From positions 2,354,501 to 2,418,500 of the forward strand of contig NZ_CP018099.1 of the NCBI RefSeq assembly GCF_001886815.1: a stretch of 64,000 bases of DNA, read 5' to 3'. The number at the start of each line of letters is the position of its first letter. Position 1 is the stretch's first letter. This DNA is from Caldithrix abyssi DSM 13497 (lineage in GTDB: Bacteria; Calditrichota; Calditrichia; Calditrichales; Calditrichaceae). A model generated the notes under the pieces. The model saw only the letters and a list, made by a program, of their open reading frames with translations. It was not told the origin of the DNA and made no database searches. Both the position numbers and the translations under genes were made by a program. This document shows, piece by piece, positions 7,804-17,564 of this stretch.

Positions 7804-10800
7804 TAGCCAACCGCTTTAATAGGCCCGATTAAATCCGCCAGGCGGATATCCATCAGTTTAAGGTTATTCATAATCTCGTTGTCTTTTTGACGCAACTTTT
7901 GATAGACGCTTCGAATGGTTTTTATTTTTTCTTCTTCGCTTAAGCCTTCAATGGGCGGAAAATTATCATCTATACATTTTATAAATTCTATACCGGCTTT
8001 TTTTAGTTCATCTTTAAAATATACTTCTACTACCATCGCATCTATGACTTCCTTGATTATTATTGCTATATGCGAATTAGGAACATGGGTATTTATTTTT
8101 ATATTTTCTAAAGAATATATAAAAACAATATAATTGACTAAATTAACAAACAATTTAATTATATTTATATTTGTTTCTGGAATTGGAATTGATTTAATTA
8201 TATCCGTATTAATATTTAAGTATCCTCCTGCCATTTTTAGAGATAGATAATTATTACTGATATAAAAATTAATTAACCTAGAATTAAGTATGGCAGTTAT
8301 GAAACAAAGAAAATCTCTATTCCCTATAACAATGGTTGTAGATTTTCCAGCATAGTATGAACCATTTTCATCAAAAAAAGCTTCAATAGAAATAGACATA
8401 CCTGCTATAATAATTTTAGTTGATTTTGATTGGATAAATCTAGCTTTATTAATATTTATCAAATCTTGATGCTTGATTCTAGGATATTGATATTTTCTTT
8501 TAATGTATTGAGTATGTTTTTTCCCCCACAATGAAATATATGGGTCTATTGTGCCAGTATTTATAAAATAGAAACTATTGTTAAGTTCTTTTTTATCGAT
8601 AATTACATTTTTAATCTGGTACGCTTCTGAAACTGTAGCAGATGCGGTTATAGATAAATTATTATACATTTCTAATTTTTTATGCTTATTAATATTTATT
8701 AATAAATTGAATAATTTTGAATCAAGAAAATATTTGTCCCAAAAAATATCATTTTTTCTTTCAAACAATTTTATGTTTATCCTACTTTGAATTTTATAAC
8801 CATCTTTTATTTTTATAAATATCGTATTTTGAGATGGCGTAATCTTATTTTTTGCCAAAAGTATAGTTATTGGATAAACATCTGTATTCCTGAAAACATT
8901 AATTCTAGAATAATCCCTTATTTCTATTAATGACAAGGAATTTAAAAATAATCTTGCATCTTTTGCATATTTAGCACCAATTAATTTATTTGGTACAATA
9001 AATGAAAAAATTCCTTTATACTTTAGTAATTCGATTCCACGCTCTATAAATATGATAAACAAATCCCAATTACCTTTTGCCAATAAATAATTAAGTTTTA
9101 AGTAATCCCTATATTCTTTATTTATTTTTGTCATTTTTTCAGAATCAACATAAGGCGGATTCCCAATAACTATATCAAAATTCTTTGTACCAAGCATCCA
9201 TTCCGAATCAAACCAATCGGTTTTGGAATGGTCAAAGGGATTCCAACTGCTAAGCATATAGGCGCGGGAATCTGTTCCTGTGTAAGACCTGAGTTGTTGT
9301 TTGAATATTTTATTCTGGATGCTTAAAAATTTTGTTTTTATTTCTTCCTTTTCCCGCCCCCAGCTTTGTAAGTATAACTTGCGTAATTTTTTCAACTCTT
9401 TTAATTCATCGTGGTTATCAAACAGATGCCCCTGGGCGCTCTCTTTGGGCAAACCAATTAGTGTATTGGCGGTTACAAATTTAAATTCCAGGTTGGGCAG
9501 CGGTTCCACGCCGCGGTTCGGTTTGTTTTCATCGATGTTTTCGTCCACAATCAAGGTTAAAAAACAACGCAGTTTGGAAATTTCCGCGGCGATGGGCTGG
9601 ATATCCACGCCGAATAAAGAGTTTTGAATGATGCCTAATTTGCGGGCGTATTCAACCGTTGCCGTATCCAGTTTTTCTTTAATCTGCTTTTTAAGAATGG
9701 GATTATCTATGCGGCTAATTTGGCGTTCCTTCCACCACGATGCATTCGGATCCAGCTTTTGCAAAGCCATAACGATTTTTTGCATCACGCCAATGGGAAA
9801 GGCGCCGGAACCGCAGGCGGGGTCCAACACGGTTAATTTATCCAGGGCGTCCAATATTTTTTCTTTTTCATCCTGCCGAAAAGAGACGCTCTCATCCATT
9901 TTGAAGATGGGTCTTAACCGGTCTATTTCGATGCCGGATTTATTATTCAGATAATAGAGCAAGCTTTCCGTTGCCATATAATCCACAATTTCGCGGGGCG
10001 TGTAATAGCTGCCGGTCGCCTTTCGCGCCGTTTCGCCGCTGTCCGGATCGATTTCCGCCAACAGATTCTCAAAGATGCGGCCCAGCATTTCCGGGTCAAC
10101 GCTTACTTCAATATCCACCACGGAATTTTCGTCAATGGTAAAATTGTATTTTTCCAGTTCCTGAAAAAATTCCAAAAACCATTCATCGGGTATTTTCAGC
10201 GTGTTTAAATTTTGGTTTAAACCGGTAACCGGATGCGGTTGGTAAAAATCATCGGGATGGGGTTCAAACAGACCGCCATTCAGGAAGGGTATCATTTCGC
10301 TGCCTTGCGGCAAATTATTCACTCTTTGATCAATGGGGGTATTAAGAATCTGGAAAAAGAGTCTTTCCAGAATTGTGTGATAATAATTTTTATTTTTCTT
10401 AACCGCCTGGCTGGATAAAAGCTCTTCTGGCAATAATGGAATACCGGAATCCGATTTTTTCATCTTAAGAAACCAGGAAAATATGATGCGACCAATTAGA
10501 CGTACTGCAAATTCCTGGTAAATCTTATCTGAATCATTTTTGGTAGGATCAATATCAGGTAATTGTAAAAGTCTTTCATACTTTACTACTTTTTTACCTT
10601 TTCCGGCCGTGGCGCCCACCAACTGATAAAAATGACGGGCGACAATTTTGTAAAATTCTTCATTCAGCGCTTCAACACTAAAGGCATTGCGGATATCTTC
10701 CAGCGTTATCGGTTTGCCGGCTAAAGAATAAAGCCGGTCAACCGGTGTTTTGGTTTTTTCATCTTTGCCCAGTAAATAGGTGTATCGCTTAGGTTCTGTG

Positions 10801-11192
10801 GTTACCGTTGCCGGATTTCCGTCTTCATCTAAAGCCCTGATTTCGGATACAAATGATAAGCGCCATTTATCATTTTGCACAAAAACGATTAACGCGCCAT
10901 CTACGTCATACTTGTAAACATGACGCAAAAGTTCGCGCAAACCGACCTTGTTGCGTTCCAGCCAAACATTGGGAAGCACGTTTACCTGGTACAAACCGAT
11001 CAGGCGATCATCCGCCGTATGAAAACTTCCCAGCTCAAAGGCGGAATCCGCTTTATTGTTGGAAGGCAAAAGAATGGGCTGGGGTTGTTGGTGAAATTGT
11101 TTTGCGCCGAATACTTCAAATAAAACCGTTCGCCAAGCGTCTAAATTAAATGGTGCCGATAAAACTTGCTGTAATTTCTGCTTAGTCATCAT
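7803..11192 (-). CDS. Eco57I-type N6-adenine DNA methyltransferase (modification/specificity subunit)
   Basis: A 1129-aa protein. SAM-binding motif I is DPACGSG (457-463) and catalytic motif IV is NPPY (678-681), in the order of gamma-class N6-adenine methyltransferases such as Eco57I and PglX. Residues 1-190 form a conserved-looking extra N-terminal domain (ERNKVGLRELL) that I cannot assign. The tail from about 690 to 1080 carries TaqI-type specificity-domain features (FINTGTIDPY and SKSTKIIIAGMS) and is very rich in Ile, Asn and Lys. The ATG at 11192 overlaps the helicase stop as ATGA. The likely role is to mark self DNA at a sequence chosen by the C-terminal recognition domain, protecting it from the adjacent PLD-helicase. 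Confidence 0.9.
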   Translation of the reverse strand: MMTKQKLQQVLSAPFNLDAWRTVLFEVFGAKQFHQQPQPILLPSNNKADSAFELGSFHTADDRLIGLYQVNVLPNVWLERNKVGLRELLRHVYKYDVDGALIVFVQNDKWRLSFVSEIRALDEDGNPATVTTEPKRYTYLLGKDEKTKTPVDRLYSLAGKPITLEDIRNAFSVEALNEEFYKIVARHFYQLVGATAGKGKKVVKYERLLQLPDIDPTKNDSDKIYQEFAVRLIGRIIFSWFLKMKKSDSGIPLLPEELLSSQAVKKNKNYYHTILERLFFQILNTPIDQRVNNLPQGSEMIPFLNGGLFEPHPDDFYQPHPVTGLNQNLNTLKIPDEWFLEFFQELEKYNFTIDENSVVDIEVSVDPEMLGRIFENLLAEIDPDSGETARKATGSYYTPREIVDYMATESLLYYLNNKSGIEIDRLRPIFKMDESVSFRQDEKEKILDALDKLTVLDPACGSGAFPIGVMQKIVMALQKLDPNASWWKERQISRIDNPILKKQIKEKLDTATVEYARKLGIIQNSLFGVDIQPIAAEISKLRCFLTLIVDENIDENKPNRGVEPLPNLEFKFVTANTLIGLPKESAQGHLFDNHDELKELKKLRKLYLQSWGREKEEIKTKFLSIQNKIFKQQLRSYTGTDSRAYMLSSWNPFDHSKTDWFDSEWMLGTKNFDIVIGNPPYVDSEKMTKINKEYRDYLKLNYLLAKGNWDLFIIFIERGIELLKYKGIFSFIVPNKLIGAKYAKDARLFLNSLSLIEIRDYSRINVFRNTDVYPITILLAKNKITPSQNTIFIKIKDGYKIQSRINIKLFERKNDIFWDKYFLDSKLFNLLININKHKKLEMYNNLSITASATVSEAYQIKNVIIDKKELNNSFYFINTGTIDPYISLWGKKHTQYIKRKYQYPRIKHQDLININKARFIQSKSTKIIIAGMSISIEAFFDENGSYYAGKSTTIVIGNRDFLCFITAILNSRLINFYISNNYLSLKMAGGYLNINTDIIKSIPIPETNINIIKLFVNLVNYIVFIYSLENIKINTHVPNSHIAIIIKEVIDAMVVEVYFKDELKKAGIEFIKCIDDNFPPIEGLSEEEKIKTIRSVYQKLRQKDNEIMNNLKLMDIRLADLIGPIKAVG

Positions 11193-14100
11193 GGTATAAA
11201 TGTTTCCGTAATTACGATTTCCGGTGAAATATTTAAATCCAATTCTTGCAGATTTTGTTCGTCTGAATCATTGATTTCAAACGCATCATATTTTTTTGCT
11301 ATTAACAGCAAAAGATTATCTGCCTGAGCATAAGTTAATTGCCGTTTGTCCAGTTTCTGGCGTATTTTCCGAATTTCATTCGGTAAAGGAGTATAGGTGC
11401 CTTTATCGATAAGCTCAATGAGATTTTGACAAATCGTTTTTACATTTTCATTTTTGCTTATACTTTTCATGTAGCGTAGAAATTTTTTAGCCTGCGCAGA
11501 GATAACATCCGCTTTTTCACTGGTGGTTACTTTTTCAGAACTTGAACTAAAAAAATCTTTTTCAAAAGTATCCAATGCTTTCTGTACATGATCATAATGT
11601 ACTTTAGGCAATTCAAATCCCGGTTCGCCCGAAAGAGCTTCAAAAATTTCAGCGGCTTCCAAAAAGGTTAAGTTTTCAATGGAATCATCATTGATTAAAT
11701 AAAACTCCATTTTGTAAGGTGATTTTAAGAAAACTACCGTTGCATTTTTAACTTCTTCTCTTTTAGCCTGTTTATTCTTGCGGGCCGTGCGGGCTTTTAA
11801 AGGGAATTGTTTGATGCGCTTAAACTCTTTGGGATTAGAATACTTGAATTCGCGGATGAAACGCAAGTATTTCAGCCTCTTGTCTTCGTCATCCGGCAAG
11901 CCTTCTTTGAAAAGTTCAAATTGTTCAACCAGTTCTTCATGGGTAAAAATTTGGGCGTCTTCGCCAAAGGCGGTATGAAAGCCCTGAAGTTTGACCAAGG
12001 CGTTATTGTATAAATTAATTTCTTCATCGCCTTGCTGCGACGGATAGAAATTATAATTATAAATAATACCGGCCGTACTGCCGATACGGTTAACGCGTCC
12101 GATACGTTGCATCAGGCGGGTGGCATTCCAGGGCGTATCGTAATTAACGATTACATTTGCCCGGTGTAAATTTATTCCTTCCGCCAAAACATCGGTTGAG
12201 ATGAGAATTTTGTAATCATCCTTAAAGTCACCGGGATAATTGGCGTCAAAGTTTTGCTGAATGATTTCAAACAGTCTTCTACGATTTTCTGATGATATAT
12301 TTAAAACTTTGATGTTTAGCTTTTCTTCAATTTTTTCTGCCAGATAATTGGCGGTATCCGTACTTTCGGTAAAAATAACCAACTTGCCGGAAGGATTTAT
12401 TTCCGGTTGCAACAGTTCTTCTTCCAGAACCTGAAAAAAGGTCTCTAATTTAGGGTCGTGTTTAACCTTTTCCCATTCGGATACGAGTTCTTGTAATAAT
12501 TCATAATCTTTTTTCAGGCCATCCAAAAATTCAGGATTAAAATCTTCAGGTGAAAAAATATTATTTCGCGGATTTTCGACGCTTATTTCGATAATCATTT
12601 GTTCGATATCTTCAAGGCTAACACCTTTTTCCATTAAATCATTTACATTTAAATCCGGTGCAATGAAGATTTTACCATTATCGAACATATCAATCATGCG
12701 TTTAGTTGCTTTGGTTAAATTATTCAAAGAGATGCGAAAAGCATGGAAGCTGCTTTCAAGCCGTTTAACCATAAGCGTTTTAATAATCCCGGCCAATGAT
12801 TTAGACACCAATACGGCTTGATCATAATACATTTCTCTTAAATCTTCATTTAGAAAGCGGATGGCCTGATAACGCAAAAAGTTGATTTTATCATCATCCG
12901 TTAAATAGAAAATAGTATGATAAAACAGTTTACTCAGTTTTGTATCCATTTGATACAGCTTTGGTCGGGGTGGCGCTATTTCGGGGAAAATAATCCCTTG
13001 CTGCTTCATATCTTCAATATATTTCGGGTAGTTTTGCAAATCTTTTCGAGTTCTTCGAACCGTAATTTGCGCGATGAGTTTTTCACGGATAATTGTGTAT
13101 AATTCACGTATTCTTTGAATATCGGGTTCATCTTGCCTGATAATTTCCCGATACTCTCTAATAATCGGGCCAAAAAAGTTTTGCAAATTTGTTACAGCCA
13201 AAGTGCTTCTGCGCGCGTCCTGAAACAACAATAGTTGATAATACAAATCTTGCGGGCGGTTATTTAATGGTGTAGCGGAAATCAGAATTACCTTTTTCTT
13301 AGTGCCCGGGATAAGACCTTCGCCATTGCGTGGCGCTTTACAAATTCGTTGCAAATTTGCGAACATTTGAGATGTGTGGTTTCGGTAACGGTGGGCTTCA
13401 TCAACCAAAACCAGATCGTAATCTTCTTTTGGCCAATAATTAAGGTCTTTTCCATCTATCAATTTATCTAATCGGCCATTGGTGATAAACTTTGTATGAC
13501 GATCAATGCCAAAATAGCGAAAAGTCGTTTTCCAGTTTTTTTCTAATGCGGGGGGATAAACTACAAGTATTTTTGTATTTAAAGAGCCGTTTGCTATAAG
13601 AAATCTTTTGGCAATCATAGCCGCAACAACCGTTTTCCCCAGACCAACTACATCGGCTAAGAAGAAGCCGTTGTGTTCAAGAAGCATCTGAAATCCCTGG
13701 TTGACAGCGTCAATCTGGTAACTGAGCTTTTTATAATTTTTAGGAAGATCGCCGACAGTATCGGGGTCATAATCAATATGTTTACCGAAATACTCAATGA
13801 GTAATTTTAGGTATAATTCTAATGGCGTAAACTTTTGTCCGATATGCGTTTTTTGTTTAAACTTCTGAATATCGGCTGGAAGGATAGGCGTTGAATTCTT
13901 CCAGAGCTCAAAAAATTCATTTTTTCCAAAATCAACATCATCAAAATCTTTTAAGGCAACATTAAGTTCATAATTAGGCGTCTTCTTTATGCCGAGTCCC
14001 GCTTCGGTAAGATTTGATGAGCCCATTATAATCCATCCGTCAGAATGCTCGGAATGATTTTCCGGAAGGAAGAGATAAAACTTAGCATGAAGCGATTTAG

Positions 14101-14485
14101 AGTTGTGTGCCCTAACTTCAATCCTACCTTCAATTAAATCATTAACAAATTTTAAAATACCTTCTTCAACTTCTTCGGAATATTTGGCTTCTTTGATATC
14201 CTGAATAAACCAGTTCAAAAATTCATGTTTGGTTTTATCATCGTCGCCAAAATAAAGCAAGCCTTTGCGTTGTGCTTCTGCAAACATTTGGTCAACGTTA
14301 ATGCCAACTAGTATTTTAATTTCTTTTATATCTTTTAAATAAGGTTGTAACGCAAAATAACCGGATGAACGAAAGTAACCTACCACTGCATAGAATGCAT
14401 AGAGGTCTTTCATATTTTCAATAATACCTTTAAACTTATCAAATAGATTTCGCTCGTTGGTATTTGTGAAGAATTTTGTAGACAA
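11189..14485 (-). CDS. HKD (phospholipase D-like) nuclease fused to SNF2-family helicase
   Basis: A 1098-aa protein, first gene of the cassette. The N-terminal 210 residues are a PLD-family nuclease with one HKD-type motif (LHAKFYLF, His133/Lys135, then IMGSSNLTEAG with Asn158). This domain is known to precede SNF2 helicases. The helicase part has the GLGKT Walker A (281-285), DEAH box (362-365), SATPLNN (403-409) and motifs V/VI (STDVLAEGINLH and MQRIGRVNRIGS) about 400 residues further on. One HKD motif means that two subunits would build the active site. It is the probable restriction effector, cleaving and translocating on unmodified DNA. DUF3780 and DUF499 partners of known PLD-helicase restriction-like systems are not seen nearby. 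Confidence 0.9.
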   Translation of the reverse strand: MSTKFFTNTNERNLFDKFKGIIENMKDLYAFYAVVGYFRSSGYFALQPYLKDIKEIKILVGINVDQMFAEAQRKGLLYFGDDDKTKHEFLNWFIQDIKEAKYSEEVEEGILKFVNDLIEGRIEVRAHNSKSLHAKFYLFLPENHSEHSDGWIIMGSSNLTEAGLGIKKTPNYELNVALKDFDDVDFGKNEFFELWKNSTPILPADIQKFKQKTHIGQKFTPLELYLKLLIEYFGKHIDYDPDTVGDLPKNYKKLSYQIDAVNQGFQMLLEHNGFFLADVVGLGKTVVAAMIAKRFLIANGSLNTKILVVYPPALEKNWKTTFRYFGIDRHTKFITNGRLDKLIDGKDLNYWPKEDYDLVLVDEAHRYRNHTSQMFANLQRICKAPRNGEGLIPGTKKKVILISATPLNNRPQDLYYQLLLFQDARRSTLAVTNLQNFFGPIIREYREIIRQDEPDIQRIRELYTIIREKLIAQITVRRTRKDLQNYPKYIEDMKQQGIIFPEIAPPRPKLYQMDTKLSKLFYHTIFYLTDDDKINFLRYQAIRFLNEDLREMYYDQAVLVSKSLAGIIKTLMVKRLESSFHAFRISLNNLTKATKRMIDMFDNGKIFIAPDLNVNDLMEKGVSLEDIEQMIIEISVENPRNNIFSPEDFNPEFLDGLKKDYELLQELVSEWEKVKHDPKLETFFQVLEEELLQPEINPSGKLVIFTESTDTANYLAEKIEEKLNIKVLNISSENRRRLFEIIQQNFDANYPGDFKDDYKILISTDVLAEGINLHRANVIVNYDTPWNATRLMQRIGRVNRIGSTAGIIYNYNFYPSQQGDEEINLYNNALVKLQGFHTAFGEDAQIFTHEELVEQFELFKEGLPDDEDKRLKYLRFIREFKYSNPKEFKRIKQFPLKARTARKNKQAKREEVKNATVVFLKSPYKMEFYLINDDSIENLTFLEAAEIFEALSGEPGFELPKVHYDHVQKALDTFEKDFFSSSSEKVTTSEKADVISAQAKKFLRYMKSISKNENVKTICQNLIELIDKGTYTPLPNEIRKIRQKLDKRQLTYAQADNLLLLIAKKYDAFEINDSDEQNLQELDLNISPEIVITETFIP

Positions 14486-14856
14486 AGTATAGGAACCTTT
14501 CTATAAATTATTTAAAATTAAAAATTATGATTAATTACGACATCAAGCAATTTATAAAATTTAAAAATATTAACATTCATCATGTAATGGCGTATGTAAT
14601 TATCATCATAATTATCTAGCATAATCAACAATTTTTCTATTAAAATATAATACTATTTATTTTTTTATCCTTCACAGTGAGTTTCTTTAAATAAGGTTTT
14701 ACAATTTTCACAAATTACAATTATTCTGCCTGTTTTTCAAGCCTGACTTATTCCTCCTTTCCACCGGCAAAACAATGTAGCAAAATCCGGTTTATGAAAG
14801 AAAGCTTTTTAACAGCGCTTTACTGTGATCATCGGATCAAAAGTACTTATTGCGAT
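14486..14856. other. AT-rich upstream region of the restriction-like cassette
   Basis: No gene is visible. The region lies upstream of the helicase start and must contain the cassette promoter. It is distinctly A+T-rich, especially 14500-14650, compared with most intergenic DNA here. I could not pick one convincing -35/-10 pair. There is no regulator gene next to the cassette. Confidence 0.5.
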
Positions 14857-15192
14857 TTAATTTACCCTGATTACCTTGTCCGCTTTCGTCATTATTTCTA
14901 CAGTCATTTTCATCGTGCCAATCTGACCGATCAAAAGCTTTTCTGTCTTTCCGTAATGTTTTAAACATGTCCCGCAGGTAGCTATTTTTGTTCCTCTCTT
15001 TTCAAATTCTTTAAAAATCTCCAGTACATCACTACCTTCTATCGTTAAGTTTATCCCAGAATTTACACATCCTACAAAATCTATTTTGGTGTTTGAAGCT
15101 AATAGCTCACTTAAAAATGACTTCAGTAATTTTTTGCCCAGTTCAGGATCACCGTCGCCCATTTTATCCGAATTAAGGTACAAAAAAATCAT
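14857..15192 (-). CDS. DsrE-like protein, YedF C-terminal type
   Basis: A 111-aa protein matching the DsrE-like C-terminal domain of the selenium-metabolism protein YedF. It opens with LYLNSDKMGDGDPELGK, contains LTIEGSDVLE and has the hallmark CGTCLKHYG (Cys pair about residues 73 and 76). Typical YedF has a TusA/SirA domain in front, which is absent here. A strong ribosome site (GAAAGGAG) precedes the ATG at 15192. DsrE-fold proteins carry sulfur or selenium as persulfide or perselenide on cysteine. No selenium genes (selD, selA, selB) are in the window, so its pathway is open. Confidence 0.75.
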   Translation of the reverse strand: MIFLYLNSDKMGDGDPELGKKLLKSFLSELLASNTKIDFVGCVNSGINLTIEGSDVLEIFKEFEKRGTKIATCGTCLKHYGKTEKLLIGQIGTMKMTVEIMTKADKVIRVN

Positions 15193-15705
15193 TTTTTTTT
15201 ATCTCCTTTCTAAATGTTGAGCATTACCTTAAGGCCGCCAATGAACAATTCGTCCAGATGGCCCTTTCAATAATTGACATTTTTGTCAGGGAGGTTTCCT
15301 GATCGTTTTTGGCCACATATTATCCATTTTTATGTTTAGCAATTGTTTCTGTAAAATCAGGTTTTACAGTAATCTCGCATTGCTACCTAATTCGCCTCTG
15401 CAATGATGGCCTACAAATTAATTTTGCTACATTAATCACATAGAATATATCGAGGAACGATAAAAGTATCAAAAGATTTTTAACGGAAAAATTAGCCTTT
15501 GCCCGATAAATCGGGATTGGGAATGAAAGATCGGGTTATAAAGCAACCACTTCTGCAACACAAAAATCTTCGCACGCTAAAGCATCAGATATTATGAATA
15601 AAGTATGCCAAGAAATGCTTCGCCAGCAATTTCTGTAAAAAAATCAACTTTTTTGTTGAAGTTAAATCTCGTCCATTCCGCAACTTCGTATCAGCTCATG
15701 AAAGA
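15193..15705. other. Intergenic region with degenerate repeat
   Basis: No gene is visible. A small hairpin CCCGATAAATCGGG lies near 15500. The stretch around 15570 (TTCGCACGCTAAAG) recurs at about 40627, so this is a fragment of one of the dispersed intergenic repeats. The promoter of the DsrE-like gene should lie in the first 100 bases. Confidence 0.5.
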
Positions 15706-17313
15706 TCAACGCAAAAGTAAAGCCCGTTTCGTTAAAACCTGTTCCCATGTCCGTATTTGAACAAAATAGATGCCAGAAGCCGCCTGCCTGCCGAAATCGT
15801 TTAAGCCGTCCCAGGTAAAAGACCAGCTCATGGCGTTCAGGTGGCGATTACGAATCAAAGTTCGTACCTTTTTACCATGAATATCAAAAATTTCGATGGT
15901 CACTTCCCCTGCCTGCGGTAAATCGAATTTGATCTGTGTGGACGGATTAAAGGGATTGGGGAAAATTTTGACCTGCCATTGGTCGGGCGTTTGCACATCG
16001 GAAGTTAATCCGGAAACCGTATTTCCGGAGCCGGGCGAGCCCAGGTCTCCGGCCGAGCCATCCCACGGAAGTTGCGAAACGCTCCACAGAGAAGGATCAT
16101 TGTTGTCCTGATTCATTTCGCCGGAAAAATACATGGAAGCGCCGGTGGGATCGGGCCAGTTGGGGCCGCCGTCGTATTCCACACGATCGATTTCGGTGGT
16201 TCCATCGGCGGCAATCAGGACGATTTCGTCCGCGCTGTTGGCCAGGTCAATGCCGGAATATTGATAGGCCACATCAACGCCGCCATTGGTATTGATATCT
16301 GCATTGCGTCCCAGAACCAGGTATTCTCCCGGTTGAATAACCACGCTCTGGCCGATGGTGTGAATATCGGAATCCATGTCTTTGATCGTCCAGCCGTTTA
16401 AATCGATGGCCTGATCGCTGGCGTTGTAAATTTCGAACCATTCGCCATTGGAATCATAAACGGCGTCGGGATTTTGCATGATTTCGGTAATAACGATATC
16501 GCCAGGCTGGGCCGTACTGCCGCCTCCGCCACCGCCGGTGGTATCAGAGGATTCTTCAAAATAGGCGCGGCGCACCAGGGTGGAATCCAGAATAAAAGGA
16601 TTCTTCTTATTGTCCTGATAGGGCGCAATTCTTTCGTTACGCTCCCGTTCACGGGCGTCAACCGTGTCGATATTGTGCCAACGTCGTAAGGTATATTTCT
16701 GAAGTTCAAAAAAACTGGTGTCTAATTGTTCCTTGTACATGGTGTAGATGTAAAAGATGGCCCGGGCGGCGTTTCCCTTGTGGTCTTCGCGCGGTTCAAA
16801 CCAACCGTCGTAATCTTTCTCGCTGTATTCGTCAATGTAGGCATCCGGGATGACGGTTAAATAATAATCTTTGCGCCACCATTTGTCGGTGTCCTGATCG
16901 GGAATATCTTTAAAAGGATCGTTGCTGCGGGAAGAGTTTACCTGTTCCCGGCAGGGGAAGAGATGGTGTAAATCACTGTTGGCGTTTCCCGTATCTGTTC
17001 CATAGCTTTGCGGCCAGGTGTGTTCGGTATTCATGCCCTTGGTGTAGGCGTCGGTGCTGGGATCCTGCGTGGGGTCGATGTAAATGGTGTAGCTTGAGTA
17101 CACGCAGCTTACGCTATCGTTGTAATTGTCAATCTCTGAAAACATGACATCCCTGGCTTCATCATAGCTTAAAACGGTTGCCGGTTTGTAATAAAAGCGC
17201 AGGCTGTCAATTAATTCCTGACCGGTGAGGCTGGGGAAAATACTTTCCTGGGCAAATAAGCCGGCAATGCTCAGCAAAAGCAGCAGTAAAAGTCCGTTAA
17301 ATCTCAGTTTCAT
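15706..17313 (-). CDS. Secreted endonuclease I with lamin-tail domain and C-terminal sorting domain
   Basis: A 535-aa multidomain secreted protein. The signal peptide is residues 1-21 (LLLLLLLSIAGLFAQ). The nuclease domain of the endonuclease I / NucM family (about 30-245) shows NTEHTWPQS, SDLHHLFPC and SSRSNDPF, including the family histidines. A Gly-rich linker leads to a lamin-tail domain (about 265-400: GDIVITEIMQNP and GEWFEIYNAS). The tail, FPNPFNPSTQIKFDLP with GIYFVQIRT, is a FlgD-like / type IX-type sorting domain of about 90 residues. The product probably digests extracellular DNA or RNA for nutrients while attached to, or exported across, the outer membrane. It appears to be transcribed alone. 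Confidence 0.9.
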   Translation of the reverse strand: MKLRFNGLLLLLLLSIAGLFAQESIFPSLTGQELIDSLRFYYKPATVLSYDEARDVMFSEIDNYNDSVSCVYSSYTIYIDPTQDPSTDAYTKGMNTEHTWPQSYGTDTGNANSDLHHLFPCREQVNSSRSNDPFKDIPDQDTDKWWRKDYYLTVIPDAYIDEYSEKDYDGWFEPREDHKGNAARAIFYIYTMYKEQLDTSFFELQKYTLRRWHNIDTVDARERERNERIAPYQDNKKNPFILDSTLVRRAYFEESSDTTGGGGGGSTAQPGDIVITEIMQNPDAVYDSNGEWFEIYNASDQAIDLNGWTIKDMDSDIHTIGQSVVIQPGEYLVLGRNADINTNGGVDVAYQYSGIDLANSADEIVLIAADGTTEIDRVEYDGGPNWPDPTGASMYFSGEMNQDNNDPSLWSVSQLPWDGSAGDLGSPGSGNTVSGLTSDVQTPDQWQVKIFPNPFNPSTQIKFDLPQAGEVTIEIFDIHGKKVRTLIRNRHLNAMSWSFTWDGLNDFGRQAASGIYFVQIRTWEQVLTKRALLLR

Positions 17314-17464
17314 TGTATCCTCTTCAGTTTTTAATCCAAAAAATAGAACTTACTTTTAATTAAAAACAAGTTTAAATCTACATAATAATGCTCGTCAAAA
17401 AAAAGACAAATATCACTTTATTCGGCAGGCGTTAAGGAAAATGTCCATTTTTTAATGGAATAAA

Positions 17465-17497
17465 AAGGCCCGGCGGCAAGATATCCGCCAGACCTTT
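17465..17497 (-). terminator. Rho-independent terminator of the peptidoglycan operon, now separated by the IS
   Basis: On the minus strand the sequence forms AAGGTCTGGCGG, a 7-base loop, then CCGCCGGGCCTT followed by TTT. The stem is long and G+C-rich. Before the insertion sequence arrived this hairpin lay about 60 bases past the stop of the AmpG-like gene, so it is most likely that operon's terminator. It is now 2.4 kb away. Confidence 0.7.
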
Positions 17498-17503
17498 ATC
17501 TCT

Positions 17504-17512
17504 GGTTAGAGG
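17504..17512. repeat. Target site duplication, left copy (IS copy 1)
   Basis: GGTTAGAGG directly abuts the left end of the first insertion sequence and is repeated exactly at 19854-19862. A 9-bp duplication is what Tn5/IS50-type elements make. Confidence 0.92.
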
Positions 17513-17529
17513 CTGGACCTGGCACACAC

Positions 17530-17558
17530 TTGACACAGGGGGAATAATTTGTTAAATT
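17530..17558 (+). promoter_or_regulatory. Transposase promoter inside the left inverted repeat
   Basis: A perfect -35 box TTGACA (17530-17535), a 17-base spacer and TAAATT as -10 (17553-17558). The -35 lies in the terminal repeat. A start site 7 bases downstream of the -10 would fall on the A of the transposase ATG at 17565. Together with the lack of any Shine-Dalgarno sequence, this suggests a leaderless transcript. Confidence 0.7.
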
Positions 17559-17564
17559 TTCTAC

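Noticed and set aside
5965-14485. Assignment of the cassette to BREX or DISARM
   Set aside because: No PglZ, BrxC, BrxL, DrmA/DrmB or DUF1998 protein is adjacent. Only the methyltransferase type and the helicase class are shared.
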